In this document: positions 16,639 to 25,434 of the stretch, piece after piece
Layout: the number at the start of each line of letters is the position of its first letter
Numbering within the stretch: position 1 is the first letter of the stretch
Assembly: GCA_022653675.1 (NCBI GenBank)
Contig: JALCST010000001.1
Coordinates: 124,001 to 188,000, forward strand
Source: Bacteroidales bacterium
Lineage (GTDB): Bacteria; Bacteroidota; Bacteroidia; Bacteroidales; UBA932
Length of the DNA: 64,000 bases
Reading direction: 5' to 3'
Translations under genes and position numbers: made by a program
The notes under the pieces: model-generated
The model's input: only the letters and a program-made list of their open reading frames with translations
Databases searched by the model: none
What the model was told of the DNA's origin: nothing

Positions 16639-18303
16639 ATGGAAAATTGGGAAGATGTGGCCAGAAGCTGGCTGGGCAGCGAATATGACGTTGCAACGAG
16701 AACCGAAGTATCCTCACTATTCAATACGGACCGCAAGGAACTGAAGGACAGGTTTTACAGAATCCTTGAATTCGGTACCGGAGGACTTCGCGGAATAATG
16801 GGTGCCGGCACGAACCGTATGAACAGGTATGTAGTCGCAATGGCTACTCAAGGCCTTTCCAACTACTTGAAAACGGTTTTCCCAGACGGACAGATAAAGA
16901 CGGTAATCTCCTTCGACAGCAGGAACAACAGCCGGGAGTTTGCCAAGGTGACCTCGGACGTTTTTATGGCAAACGGCATTTATGTCTACCTGTTCGACAA
17001 TATAAGGCCGACGCCAGAATTAAGCTTTGCCATACGTCGCCTGCATTGCAACGCAGGCGTCATGATTACTGCTTCACATAATCCTAAGCAGTATAATGGA
17101 TACAAGGTCTTCTGGCAGGATGGCGCACAGATTACCGCCCCTCATGACAAAAATATAATCGAGGAGGTCCGCAAAATAACTTCGCCTTCACAGGTAGAAT
17201 GGGGAGACGGACTCAATTATCCTGAACTGATAGGTCCCGACATTGACGCAGAATATCTTAATTCCATTCTGTCGCTGACGTTGTCGCCCGACTCCGTAAA
17301 ACGCCACAATGACCTTAAGATCGTATATACCCCTTTGCATGGCACCGGTGTATATCTCGTGCCTCGCGCACTCGCACAGATTGGTTTTACTAAGATTTAT
17401 CATGTTCCCGACCAGGATGTTTCCGACGGCAATTTTCCTACCGTAGCTTCGCCGAATCCGGAAGAGCACAGTGCCCTGAAGATGGCCATCGACAGGGGAG
17501 AAGAGGTAGGGGCGGACGTAGTTCTCGCATCGGACCCGGACGGAGACAGGGTTGGTGCGGCCGTACGTGACGACAAGGGTGATTTTTATCTCCTTAACGG
17601 CAACCAAGCTGCTTCGATACTGACCAAGTACATGCTTGAGAGGTGGAAAGAGCTTGGTAAGCTGAGCGACAAGGCCTATACCGTCAAGACAATAGTTACG
17701 ACCGGATTGATGAAGGATATTGCGGATTCGTATCACGTTAAGATGTATAACGTCCTGACCGGATTCAAATATATTGCGCAAGTCGTCCGTGAAAACGAGG
17801 GCAAGGGAATGACGTTCATTTGCGGAGGGGAAGAGAGCAACGGTTTTAATGCCGGCGAGTTCGTACGTGACAAAGACAGCGTGATAACTTGTTCACTTTT
17901 TGCAGAATGTGCAGCCTGGCTGGCCGACAGCGGCCGTACTGTTTACGGTTTCCTCCAGGACATATACAAGGAATACGGCTATTACAGGGAATCGCTTATG
18001 TCCGTATACAAGACCGGAGAGGAAGGTGCCTCCAAGATAGGGGAGATGATGAATAATTTCCGCAGCAATCCTCCTGTAGAACTTGCCGGAAGCAAAGTTG
18101 TAAAAGTGATAGATTACCTCGAACCTGAAAAGACCGGGCTTCCTAAGTCCAATGTGCTTCAGTTCGTATCCGAAAATGGTTCGGTGGTTTCCGTACGTCC
18201 TTCAGGTACTGAACCGAAGATCAAGTTTTATCTGGGAATACGCGGAAACGATGCCGACAAACGGATACGGGAGCTTACCGCTCAATTCGGGGAATCGGAA
18301 TGA
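16639..18303 (+). CDS. Phospho-sugar mutase (phosphoglucomutase/phosphomannomutase)
   Basis: This alpha-D-phosphohexomutase interconverts hexose 1- and 6-phosphates, probably glucose, linking glycolysis to glycogen and nucleotide sugars. Domains and motifs in order: the GTGGLRGIMGAG N-terminal motif, the phosphoserine loop TASHNPKQYNGYK (near residue 143), metal-binding ASDPDGDRVG, sugar-binding CGGEESNGF, and the phosphate-binding VRPSGTEPKIKFY at the C terminus. The 554-residue length matches the PgcA/PGM2-like branch rather than the shorter ManB/GlmM branch. Its stop abuts the convergent pssA stop with no gap. Confidence 0.93.
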   Translation: MENWEDVARSWLGSEYDVATRTEVSSLFNTDRKELKDRFYRILEFGTGGLRGIMGAGTNRMNRYVVAMATQGLSNYLKTVFPDGQIKTVISFDSRNNSREFAKVTSDVFMANGIYVYLFDNIRPTPELSFAIRRLHCNAGVMITASHNPKQYNGYKVFWQDGAQITAPHDKNIIEEVRKITSPSQVEWGDGLNYPELIGPDIDAEYLNSILSLTLSPDSVKRHNDLKIVYTPLHGTGVYLVPRALAQIGFTKIYHVPDQDVSDGNFPTVASPNPEEHSALKMAIDRGEEVGADVVLASDPDGDRVGAAVRDDKGDFYLLNGNQAASILTKYMLERWKELGKLSDKAYTVKTIVTTGLMKDIADSYHVKMYNVLTGFKYIAQVVRENEGKGMTFICGGEESNGFNAGEFVRDKDSVITCSLFAECAAWLADSGRTVYGFLQDIYKEYGYYRESLMSVYKTGEEGASKIGEMMNNFRSNPPVELAGSKVVKVIDYLEPEKTGLPKSNVLQFVSENGSVVSVRPSGTEPKIKFYLGIRGNDADKRIRELTAQFGESE

Positions 18304-19047
18304 TCATGCACGCTTGTGCGTAATGCATCCTGCAAAGCATAGTCCGAGGCAAAGCAACAGGTAAATAGCGAAAATCCAGAATACGTATAGCGGGAATGCC
18401 ATTTTGACGATTAATGCCGCGACTGTAAATACAGCACATATTATCAGATATACATATCTTACTATATTCTCGTTGAAGTTCAAGGTCTTGAATTTTAGCG
18501 AGAAAAATGGCAACTCTGAAATCAGCAGCAACGCTAGCAGCACCGATACTACCGGAACCACCCATGGAATCGACATCACGCGGGCTGCCGCATTAGGCCC
18601 GGTCGTGCTATAATTTTTTGCGTAAGCGGTAATCGAAGTTACCAACATGGCATTCGCCGGTGTCGGGAATCCAAGGAAATTTTCCTTCTGTCTTTCATCT
18701 ATGTCGAATTTTGCCAATCTCATGGCAGAAGAAACGACAATAACCAAAGGAATGAAAGCGAGGAAATTAAATTTCATCGGAAGCTCCTTTACACACCATT
18801 CGAAAAGCACCAGCGATGGAACCAAACCGAAACTTATTACATCCGCCAGGGAATCGAGTTCTTTACCTATCGGGGAAACTGATTTAAGCTTGCGTGCTGC
18901 AAATCCGTCTATGCTGTCGAATATGAATGCGGCGATCAGAAAATACAAACTCCCGATGGGATATTGTGATAATGCAAAAATGCACGCACAAGTACCCATC
19001 AGGAGGTTGAAGCATGTCAAGATGTTTGGGATCAGGCTTGTCATCAC
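18304..19047 (-). CDS. pssA: CDP-diacylglycerol--serine O-phosphatidyltransferase
   Basis: This enzyme makes phosphatidylserine, the precursor of phosphatidylethanolamine. The CDP-alcohol phosphatidyltransferase signature is complete: DSIDGFAARKLKS followed by GKELDSLADVISFG, giving the D-x2-DG-x2-AR-x8-G-x3-D-x3-D pattern near residues 43-68. The rest is hydrophobic with about seven further helices, and 247 residues is normal. The start overlaps the stop of the C1 peptidase gene upstream (4 bases), so they are co-transcribed from 20313. No phosphatidylserine decarboxylase is in the window. Confidence 0.95.
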   Translation of the reverse strand: MMTSLIPNILTCFNLLMGTCACIFALSQYPIGSLYFLIAAFIFDSIDGFAARKLKSVSPIGKELDSLADVISFGLVPSLVLFEWCVKELPMKFNFLAFIPLVIVVSSAMRLAKFDIDERQKENFLGFPTPANAMLVTSITAYAKNYSTTGPNAAARVMSIPWVVPVVSVLLALLLISELPFFSLKFKTLNFNENIVRYVYLIICAVFTVAALIVKMAFPLYVFWIFAIYLLLCLGLCFAGCITHKRA

Positions 19048-20276
19048 TTGATTCCCAACTTCTTGCGTATGTCTTTAGGGATGGCTTCCTTGTTTACGAG
19101 GATGTCCATGGTCTTTGCCCTTACATAGTTCTCCGAAACATACCAGATTCCTTTGTAATTGCCCGTCTTTCCCCATGAGTTTTTGACGAGGAAATATTTG
19201 TTTCCATGTTGGTCGACAGCTGTCCCGAACAGATGGAGCCCATGGTCGTCGGTGGTTTGCTTGTTGTTGAATTCCTTGAGGCGCATCGCATCGGTGTAGA
19301 ATTTTTCCGGTACGGAAGGATTTTCCATCTTTTTTTGCATCTCGGCATTGCGTGCGGTACGTGGAAGTCCGAGCCAGTGTGCCATGTCGGAATCGCTCAT
19401 CTCCTTCTTGACTGAATCTTCGTCAGGAACGCGGGCGAGGCCGTAGCGTGTGAATCCGATCTCGCTGACATCAGCAGCCCATGCTACTGTATAGCCCTTG
19501 TCGATAGCATTATACAAAATCTTTACGATATCATCAATAGGAACGTTATAAGAATAATCCCAGCGCCAGTTGTCCGGAACTTCGATTTGGAATTGCGAAT
19601 ACCAAGGGTGATGACCGAATGATGTTATCGACACATAGTCGTCGAGGTCCAATCCCAAGGATTCGGCATAGCTTTTCGGAGTGTATTCCACCCCTTCATA
19701 AGTGAATTTTTCAGGACATTTGCCGAGATAGACGTCCAGTATGGCGTCGAATCCGTTATGCCAGACAGGGGAAAGCTTGCCGTTGGGATCGCTTTTCAGT
19801 GCATTGACATACGCCTTTAATACAGCATCGAGTTCTCCGTGAACGGGTCCTAGTTCGCCGAAATTCTTGCTTGGCATCTCGCAGTTGGGAACAATACCAT
19901 AGTCCTTGATACAATGGACGACGTCCATCGAGGATCCTCCTCCAGCGAAATTGATGGTTCCGTCCATCCTTATGTATTTCGTGGCTTTTTCGGAGTAGTT
20001 CTTCCAAACGACGAACATCGGCGAAAGGCAGATATTCGAATCAGCCTTGTTCCCCTTAATTCTCAGTACTTCCGACTCGAGATACGAAAGGGTGGAAAAA
20101 TCCCAGCAGGTGCCCGAACGATACTGGTCCTTTACTGATGTAATGGGTAATTCCTTTACCGTAGTGAATACAAATGACGCCGAGTCTTTTTTCTGGGGTG
20201 TATTTGCCGGTTGGGCATAAACTCCGGTTGTCAGTGCGACAAGCGCAACTAACGAAAGTAGCAAGTTCTTTTTCAT
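19044..20276 (-). CDS. Secreted C1B (bleomycin hydrolase/PepC-like) cysteine peptidase
   Basis: This is a papain-like peptidase of the aminopeptidase C/bleomycin hydrolase family. The chosen start gives MKKNLLLSLVALVALTTGVYAQ, a signal peptide cut after about residue 21; an in-frame ATG 32 codons upstream would bury it. The oxyanion Gln51 and catalytic Cys57 lie in DQYRSGTCWDFS. The His is in DDHGLHLFGTAVD and the Asn in FLVKNSWGKTG. Unlike cytosolic PepC, it is exported, probably to the periplasm or outer membrane, as is common in Bacteroidetes. It is the first gene of a two-gene unit with pssA. Confidence 0.9.
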   Translation of the reverse strand: MKKNLLLSLVALVALTTGVYAQPANTPQKKDSASFVFTTVKELPITSVKDQYRSGTCWDFSTLSYLESEVLRIKGNKADSNICLSPMFVVWKNYSEKATKYIRMDGTINFAGGGSSMDVVHCIKDYGIVPNCEMPSKNFGELGPVHGELDAVLKAYVNALKSDPNGKLSPVWHNGFDAILDVYLGKCPEKFTYEGVEYTPKSYAESLGLDLDDYVSITSFGHHPWYSQFQIEVPDNWRWDYSYNVPIDDIVKILYNAIDKGYTVAWAADVSEIGFTRYGLARVPDEDSVKKEMSDSDMAHWLGLPRTARNAEMQKKMENPSVPEKFYTDAMRLKEFNNKQTTDDHGLHLFGTAVDQHGNKYFLVKNSWGKTGNYKGIWYVSENYVRAKTMDILVNKEAIPKDIRKKLGIK

Positions 20277-20312
20277 GAGATATAGAAGTAAGTTTCTGTT
20301 TTTATACGAATG

Positions 20313-20320
20313 CAAATATA
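20313..20320 (-). promoter_or_regulatory. Promoter of the C1 peptidase-pssA unit
   Basis: TATATTTG on the minus strand matches the -7 element, 36 bases upstream of the signal-peptide start. This supports ATG 20276: the upstream in-frame ATG at 20372 lies upstream of this promoter. Confidence 0.6.
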
Positions 20321-20407
20321 ACAAAATAAGGTTCAATGCTGTGTCAAAATGGCATAATTTATCATATGGCACGTATTTGATACTAATTTCAGTCGGAGGT
20401 AAAGAAT

Positions 20408-22549
20408 ATGAACAACGAAAATTTGGAGATACTTAATAAATTTGCTATCAATTTAAACGAGATGGCTAAGGCGGGGAAACTCGACCCGGTCATCGGCCGC
20501 GACGACGAAATCCGCAGGGTTCTGCAGATCTTGAGTCGGAGGACAAAGAACAATCCCATACTTGTCGGAGAACCTGGTGTCGGTAAAACCGCGATATCCG
20601 AGGGAATAGCCCAGAGGATAGTGAACGGCGACGTACCAGATAACCTAAAGTCCAAGCAGATCTATTCGCTCGATATGGGTGCTCTTATCGCAGGCGCCAA
20701 ATATCAGGGAGAATTCGAAGAGAGGCTAAAGGGAGTCGTAAAGGCGGTAACCGAAAGTGATGGAGAGATAATACTTTTCATAGATGAAATACATACCCTT
20801 GTAGGAGCGGGCCGTTCTAGCGGTGCAATGGATGCTGCAAACATTCTGAAACCGGCCCTTGCCAGGGGAGAACTGCGAGCGGTAGGTTCCACGACCCTCG
20901 ACGAATACCAGAAATATTTTGAGCAGGACAAGGCGCTAGAACGCCGTTTCCAAATGGTGATGGTCGACGAACCCTCGCCTGCTGAATCCATATCCATACT
21001 TCGCGGTTTGAAACAAAAATACGAGAACCACCATAAGGTGAAGATAGAGGACGATGCCATCATAGCGGCCGTGGAATTGTCTCACAGATATATTACAAAC
21101 AGGTTTCTTCCGGACAAAGCTATCGACCTGATAGACGAGGCCTGTGCGAAACTGCGCCTCGAGATGAACTCCGTCCCTGATCCTATCGACGAATACAATC
21201 GTAAGATCAAGCAGCTCGAAATAGAACGGGAAGCCATCAAGCTCGAAGGTAAATCGCCGAAGATAGACGAAATAAATGTCCAGATAGACCAGGCAAGCAG
21301 GGAACGTGACGTCCTGATGAAGCAATGGAACAAGGAAAAGGTCCTGCTTCAGGATATCCAAAGCAAGCGCCAGCAGGTAGAACAACTCAATACCGAAGCC
21401 ACCAATGCCGAACGCAACGGTGATTACGGCAAAGTGGCCGAAATCAGGTACGGCAAGCTTGCGAAGCTCAATACAGAAATAGAAGACCTGACCCGCAGGA
21501 AGGAATCCGAGAAAAATCCGATAATGAACGAATCGGTCGGACCGGAAGATGTCGCAGAAGTCGTCGCCAAGTGGACCGGCATTCCTGTAAACCGGATGCT
21601 GGAAAGCGAAAAGGAGAAGCTCCTGAGAATGGAAAGTGAACTGCACAAGCGTGTCGTAGGGCAGGATGAGGCAATAAAGGCTGTATGCAATGCCGTACGC
21701 CGTTCGCGTGCGGGGCTGCAGAACGAAAAGAGGCCCATAGGATCGTTTCTGTTTCTCGGTACCACTGGTGTCGGAAAGACTGAACTTGCGAAAGCCCTTG
21801 CTGAATACCTTTTCAACGACGAGAACCTTATGACGAGAATAGATATGTCAGAATACCAGGAGCGTGAAAGTGTATCACGTCTCATAGGCGCTCCTCCGGG
21901 ATACATTGGCTATGAGGAAGGGGGGCAGCTTACCGAAGCCGTAAGGCGCAAGCCTTATTCCGTAGTGTTGCTCGACGAAATAGAAAAGGCCCATCCGGAT
22001 GTTTTCAACGTCCTTCTGCAGGTACTCGATGACGGCCGCCTGACCGACAATAAGGGCAGGACCGTCGATTTCAAGAACACGATCCTGATAATGACATCCA
22101 ACGTCGGGAGCGACATGATCCAGGATTATATGAACAGGCTGACCGATTCCAACGGCGGGCAGGTGTTCGAAGAGTGCCGCACAAAAGTGATAGAACTGCT
22201 CAAACGCAGCATACGTCCGGAATTCCTGAACAGGATAGACGAGATAATAATGTTTCATCCTCTGACACATGAGGATGTCCGTCAGATACTGGTATTGCAA
22301 TTAAAGCAGCTCCAGGAAAAGATGAAATCAATGGACGTCACCTTGAGTTTTACGGATGCTTTCGTGGATTACCTGAGTTCGCAGGGATATGATCCGGCAT
22401 ATGGTGCACGTCCGATAAAGAGAATTCTCCAGAGAGAGCTGGTCAACGAGCTCGCAATGGACCTTCTCGACGGCAAGATCCACAAGGAGAGCGTCATAAA
22501 CGTAGATGCAAAGGAGGGAAAGATCGTCCTTTCCGATAAACGGGGCTGA
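20408..22549 (+). CDS. clpB: ClpB-type disaggregase lacking the N-terminal domain
   Basis: This double AAA+ ring ATPase rescues aggregated proteins together with DnaK. The protein begins directly with the D1 linker ([13 protein letters not shown]). Walker A1 GEPGVGKTA is at residues 54-62 and Walker B1 is LFIDEIH. A coiled-coil M domain of roughly 120 residues spans about 255-390, which marks ClpB and not ClpC or ClpA. D2 has [24 protein letters not shown] and the C-terminal small domain. The usual ~150-residue Clp_N domain is absent: 713 residues against about 860, and only 131 bases separate this gene from the divergent neighbour. A good GGAGG 9 bases upstream fixes the start. It resembles the short ClpB isoform made in other bacteria by internal initiation. 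Confidence 0.9.
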   Translation: MNNENLEILNKFAINLNEMAKAGKLDPVIGRDDEIRRVLQILSRRTKNNPILVGEPGVGKTAISEGIAQRIVNGDVPDNLKSKQIYSLDMGALIAGAKYQGEFEERLKGVVKAVTESDGEIILFIDEIHTLVGAGRSSGAMDAANILKPALARGELRAVGSTTLDEYQKYFEQDKALERRFQMVMVDEPSPAESISILRGLKQKYENHHKVKIEDDAIIAAVELSHRYITNRFLPDKAIDLIDEACAKLRLEMNSVPDPIDEYNRKIKQLEIEREAIKLEGKSPKIDEINVQIDQASRERDVLMKQWNKEKVLLQDIQSKRQQVEQLNTEATNAERNGDYGKVAEIRYGKLAKLNTEIEDLTRRKESEKNPIMNESVGPEDVAEVVAKWTGIPVNRMLESEKEKLLRMESELHKRVVGQDEAIKAVCNAVRRSRAGLQNEKRPIGSFLFLGTTGVGKTELAKALAEYLFNDENLMTRIDMSEYQERESVSRLIGAPPGYIGYEEGGQLTEAVRRKPYSVVLLDEIEKAHPDVFNVLLQVLDDGRLTDNKGRTVDFKNTILIMTSNVGSDMIQDYMNRLTDSNGGQVFEECRTKVIELLKRSIRPEFLNRIDEIIMFHPLTHEDVRQILVLQLKQLQEKMKSMDVTLSFTDAFVDYLSSQGYDPAYGARPIKRILQRELVNELAMDLLDGKIHKESVINVDAKEGKIVLSDKRG

Positions 22550-22584
22550 TATTCCTGCTAAAGCAGATATTGTACATTTTATTA

Positions 22585-22625
22585 AATGGTTCGGGGAGCG
22601 GATCAACCACCCCGAGCCATTTTTT
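22585..22625 (+). terminator. Intrinsic terminator of clpB
   Basis: A 12-bp stem (22585-22596 with 22610-22621, one G-T wobble) is followed by a T run to 22625. It begins 36 bases after the clpB stop. Confidence 0.9.
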
Positions 22626-22682
22626 ATATGTCGACATCTTATATTTTTAGATTATTTTTCCTCGAATCCGGATCAAAAGCGA

Positions 22683-22690
22683 TATATTTG
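22683..22690 (+). promoter_or_regulatory. Promoter of the M23 peptidase gene
   Basis: TATATTTG matches the -7 element, 21 bases upstream of the ATG and downstream of the clpB terminator. No -33 match is evident. Confidence 0.6.
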
Positions 22691-22711
22691 TAGTGCTAAA
22701 ACCTACAGCGA

Positions 22712-23668
22712 ATGAAAAAATTGCTGACCCTGTTCTCCCTGTTCATGTTCTGTTCCGGGATTTTTGCTCAGGAAACCAATACCGGCAGCACTTCTTCTGC
22801 CGGAGCTTCCGGTGTCCCTAACGAAAGTGCAATAATTGCCATCGATACCGTTAATACCGCCGACAAATATGTTAAGATTATTCTTTTTAGTGATAAAAGC
22901 TGGGATTATCTCGATCTGGACAAACCCGTGATAGACGATGAAGAGATGTATGCCGATTGGGATACGAGAAAAATTCACATGCAAGGCACTCCGATCGATT
23001 CGTTGCCAGACGAGATCGACTTACGTCTGATTGATTCCACAATCCATTACTGCATGCCTTTGGATTCCATCAAGATAAATTCCACTTACAAGTATCGGCA
23101 CGGGCGTCCGCATCGCGGTATAGATCTTAAGTTGAACAGGGGAGATACGGTACGTGCCGCTTTCGACGGCGTCGTCCGAATAGCCGAATATTCAAGGGAG
23201 ACCGGCGGTTACGGCAACCTCATAGTCATCCGTCATTGTAACGGCCTGGAGACATACTATGCCCATCTTTCCAGGCATCTGGTATCCAGCGGTGAAATTG
23301 TAAAGGCGGGAGAACCTATAGGTATCGGCGGATCCACGGGACGTTCCACAGGTCCACATCTGCATTTCGAGACGCGTTACCAGGGGCATGCATTCGATCC
23401 CGAAAGAGTATTCGATTTCACGGACGGCGTCATACGCGATTCTATACTCGATCTTAAGAAAAACTATTTCGACATACGTTCGCATTACGGCCAGACCGAT
23501 GCCGAATATGCCGCAGCCATCGCAGCAAAATATATCCGTATAAAAAGCGGGGATACGCTAGGCGCCATCGCCCGCCGCAACGGTACCACTGTCAGGAATC
23601 TTTGCGCACTGAACGGCATAAGATCCACGACTCTCTTGCGTATAGGCCGGTCTCTCAGGGTGAGATAG
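22712..23668 (+). CDS. Secreted M23 peptidoglycan endopeptidase with LysM domain
   Basis: This is a LytM-type zinc metallopeptidase that cuts peptide cross-links in peptidoglycan. A signal peptide (MKKLLTLFSLFMFCSGIFA) is followed by a non-conserved spacer. The M23 domain spans about residues 130-235, with zinc ligands in HRGIDL and HLHFE and the extra catalytic His in YYAHLSRH. A LysM repeat closes the protein (YIRIKSGDTLGAIARRNG onward, about 270-318), here C-terminal rather than N-terminal. The active-site set is complete, so this looks like an enzyme and not a NlpD/EnvC-type activator. It is monocistronic. Confidence 0.92.
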   Translation: MKKLLTLFSLFMFCSGIFAQETNTGSTSSAGASGVPNESAIIAIDTVNTADKYVKIILFSDKSWDYLDLDKPVIDDEEMYADWDTRKIHMQGTPIDSLPDEIDLRLIDSTIHYCMPLDSIKINSTYKYRHGRPHRGIDLKLNRGDTVRAAFDGVVRIAEYSRETGGYGNLIVIRHCNGLETYYAHLSRHLVSSGEIVKAGEPIGIGGSTGRSTGPHLHFETRYQGHAFDPERVFDFTDGVIRDSILDLKKNYFDIRSHYGQTDAEYAAAIAAKYIRIKSGDTLGAIARRNGTTVRNLCALNGIRSTTLLRIGRSLRVR

Positions 23669-23683
23669 GAATTGGGTTTAGAT

Positions 23684-23792
23684 AAGACCCGGTTTTGTCT
23701 GTCGAACCTCCGGTTTGATTCCCACTTTTCGAAAATAAGCTTTAGAGGTTAGTCTGGGGTCGATGTGGGAACCGAAGCTCCGGTTGGGTCTT
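23684..23792. repeat. Long imperfect hairpin downstream of the M23 gene
   Basis: AAGACCC (23684-23690) pairs with GGGTCTT (23786-23792), and inside it TTCCCAC (23719-23725) pairs with GTGGGAA (23765-23771). Short AACC/GGTT and CGG/CCG helices lie between them. The result is a rod-like structure of about 109 bases. A competing small hairpin (GGGTTT/AGACCC, 23674-23690) followed by GGTTTTGT might be a weak terminator for the M23 gene. Confidence 0.5.
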
Positions 23793-23801
23793 TGCTAGAG
23801 C

Positions 23802-23922
23802 GCAGCACTTTTCTTTCAAACAGTTTGTAATCTGTCTTTTAGGAGGATGTCATATATGTGGATATGACAGGCTTGTCTTGTGTAAATATTTGATTGTAAG
23901 ACATCGGGGAGAAAAGTGCTGC
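23802..23922. ncRNA. Candidate structured RNA closed by a 13-bp perfect stem
   Basis: GCAGCACTTTTCT (23802-23814) and its exact complement AGAAAAGTGCTGC (23910-23922) enclose 95 bases. These contain a perfect 8-bp hairpin (23848-23855 with 23862-23869, 6-base loop), a 6-bp TGTCTT/AAGACA hairpin (23874-23879 with 23898-23903) and a small ACAG/CTGT hairpin (23820-23835). The layout is a multibranched fold closed by a long stem. Strand and function are unknown; no known RNA family signature was recognised. Confidence 0.35.
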
Positions 23923-24010
23923 ACTCGAAATGCACGTCGCCCGCCTGCCGACCATGGAAACAATTGTGCTCGCAGGAGAATACTTTTGCCTTTCCTGGGC
24001 AAGTTTTCAC

Positions 24011-24180
24011 CGTAGGTAAATCTGGTAAACAGGCTCCATAGATATCTCCAAAGCCGATTTTTGGGAATGAGTCAGACGATAATTGATCGATATATGGTTT
24101 CCACTAGAGCTAACTTGTTGATTATCAATAGCAGTACCCAATTTACCTACGATGAAACCGTCTTGCTTTTTTCCCAAAAA
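24011..24180. repeat. Two interleaved inverted repeats with pseudoknot topology
   Basis: CGTAGGTAAAT (24011-24021) is exactly complementary to ATTTACCTACG (24141-24151). TTTTTGGGAA (24058-24067) is exactly complementary to TTCCCAAAAA (24171-24180). The arms occur in the order a-b-a'-b', so if both form in one RNA the result is a pseudoknot with long loops. Confidence 0.45.
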
Positions 24181-24305
24181 GCCACTCAAGATATTCAATC
24201 CGATAAAATAGAATTAAAAGAAAAACACATTTGCAGAACAGCTTACCCTTTAGTCCTCTTTCAAGCTCTTGTGTGTCAGACTTATTGATGATTAAGTTTT
24301 ATCAG

Positions 24306-24379
24306 TGATTCCGGTGGGATTCGAACCCACGGCCGACAGATTAGAAATCTGTTGCTCTATCCAGCTGAGCTACGGAACC
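24306..24379 (-). tRNA. tRNA-Arg (anticodon UCU)
   Basis: Read on the minus strand, this is a complete cloverleaf. The acceptor stem GGTTCCG pairs with CGGAATC (one G-T), the D arm contains AGCTCAGCTGGATAGAGC, the anticodon stem is ACAGA/TCTGT around the loop TTTCTAA (anticodon TCT), and the T loop is GGTTCGAATCC. The discriminator is A and the 3' CCA is not encoded. A well-spaced promoter lies 10 bases upstream. Confidence 0.95.
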
Positions 24380-24389
24380 AAAACGGATG

Positions 24390-24419
24390 CAAATGTATTA
24401 AAAAAAAAGGATGGGACAA
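24390..24419 (-). promoter_or_regulatory. tRNA-Arg promoter
   Basis: On the minus strand TTG (24417-24419) is followed after exactly 19 bases by TACATTTG (24390-24397). This is a full Bacteroidetes promoter match ending 10 bases before the tRNA 5' end. A run of nine T lies in the spacer. Confidence 0.8.
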
Positions 24420-24442
24420 TAGCATTTGCTTACCGCATGAGA

Positions 24443-25405
24443 TCAGGACTTGGATTTATGGCGGTTTGCCATTAATTCCATTCCTAGAACAATAGCCGCT
24501 CCGACGGCACACCACAACACCGCTGTCCAGACTTGGGGTGGGGCGACTAACTTGGAATAGGAGGCCGGGGTCAGTACACGGGATATGCCCGAGGCAAGTT
24601 CCAGTTTCCATGGCCATACTTTCAAAAGGGAACCGAGCATGAATCCGGAAAGAAGGCAGACAGTAGCATCGTACCACTTTTTCAGAAGCCATGAAAGCAA
24701 CCTGGAAAATGCGAGAAGTCCCACGACGGCTCCGATCAGGAACACTACGAGAAACCAGACTTGGGCACTTGTCGCCTGTCCGACCGTTATGTCTCCGATC
24801 GCTTTCATTATCGCGTCGTATTTGCCGAGCAGCAGCATTATGAAGCTTCCCGAAATGCCGGGCAGTATCATGGCCGTAACTGAGAGTGCGCCTGCAATGA
24901 AAATGAACCAGAGCGTATCCGGCGTTTTTGCTGGGGTGAGCATGCAAAGAGCAGCCCCGATCAATACTCCTACGATCAGTGCCAGTATCTGCCTCCAATT
25001 CCATTTCTTGATTTCCATCAGGATGAATATCGAAGATGCTATGATAAGCCCGAAGAAAAATGACCATATTGCGATCGGCCTGTTTTCCATCAGGTATGTC
25101 ATGAGCCTGGCCAGGGAGAATATGCTTACCAAGAGACCAAGTACGACCGCCAGCAGGAAATTGAAATCGATCCTTTTCCCGAACCGTTTCCATTTCAGGG
25201 TAAAAAAGAACTTCATCGCCTTTCCGTCGATAGATTTGAGGGAATCGACGAGTTCCTGGTAAATGCCGGTAAGGAATGCTATAGTTCCTCCCGAAACCCC
25301 TGGAATGACGTTCGCTGCTCCAACGAAAAGGCCTTTGATGAATAGTATCAAATAATCCCAAAACGACCTTCGCTTTGAAATAGTAATGCTTTCTTTTTCA
25401 AACAT
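24443..25405 (-). CDS. DUF368 membrane protein (PopT-like undecaprenyl-phosphate translocase family)
   Basis: This is a polytopic inner-membrane protein of 320 residues with about eight to ten hydrophobic segments. The family signature is two related half-motifs: FVGAANVIPGVSGGTIAFLTGIY (residues ~31-53) and LSVTAMILPGISGSFIMLLLGKY in the second half. DUF368 proteins have recently been shown in other bacteria to return undecaprenyl phosphate across the inner membrane, so a role in recycling the wall-lipid carrier is inferred. It lies 29 bases downstream of the DUF6913 gene and may be co-transcribed with it. Confidence 0.88.
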   Translation of the reverse strand: MFEKESITISKRRSFWDYLILFIKGLFVGAANVIPGVSGGTIAFLTGIYQELVDSLKSIDGKAMKFFFTLKWKRFGKRIDFNFLLAVVLGLLVSIFSLARLMTYLMENRPIAIWSFFFGLIIASSIFILMEIKKWNWRQILALIVGVLIGAALCMLTPAKTPDTLWFIFIAGALSVTAMILPGISGSFIMLLLGKYDAIMKAIGDITVGQATSAQVWFLVVFLIGAVVGLLAFSRLLSWLLKKWYDATVCLLSGFMLGSLLKVWPWKLELASGISRVLTPASYSKLVAPPQVWTAVLWCAVGAAIVLGMELMANRHKSKS

Positions 25406-25434
25406 AAATGATTCGAATCAAAAGTTGGCAACCG

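Larger units (their letters stand above)
23669..24305. other. 637-base interval without a convincing gene; rich in inverted repeats
   Basis: Between the M23 gene and tRNA-Arg no reading frame longer than 76 codons exists, and none of the three short ones (23816-24010 and 24007-24198 minus, 24061-24288 plus) has a recognisable domain, ribosome site or bacterial promoter. The interval instead holds nested and interleaved inverted repeats, listed separately. It could be a structured RNA, a decayed gene, or both. Confidence 0.7.

Noticed and set aside
23816-24198. Two short minus-strand frames joined by a GTGA overlap
   Set aside because: The coupling looks attractive, but neither product has a recognisable domain and both lie across the inverted repeats; kept as part of the gene-free interval.
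24456-25361. 301-codon minus-strand frame within the DUF368 gene
   Set aside because: Same strand but another frame of a clear membrane protein; very rich in Arg/His/Ser with no hydrophobic pattern, as expected of a frame shadow.
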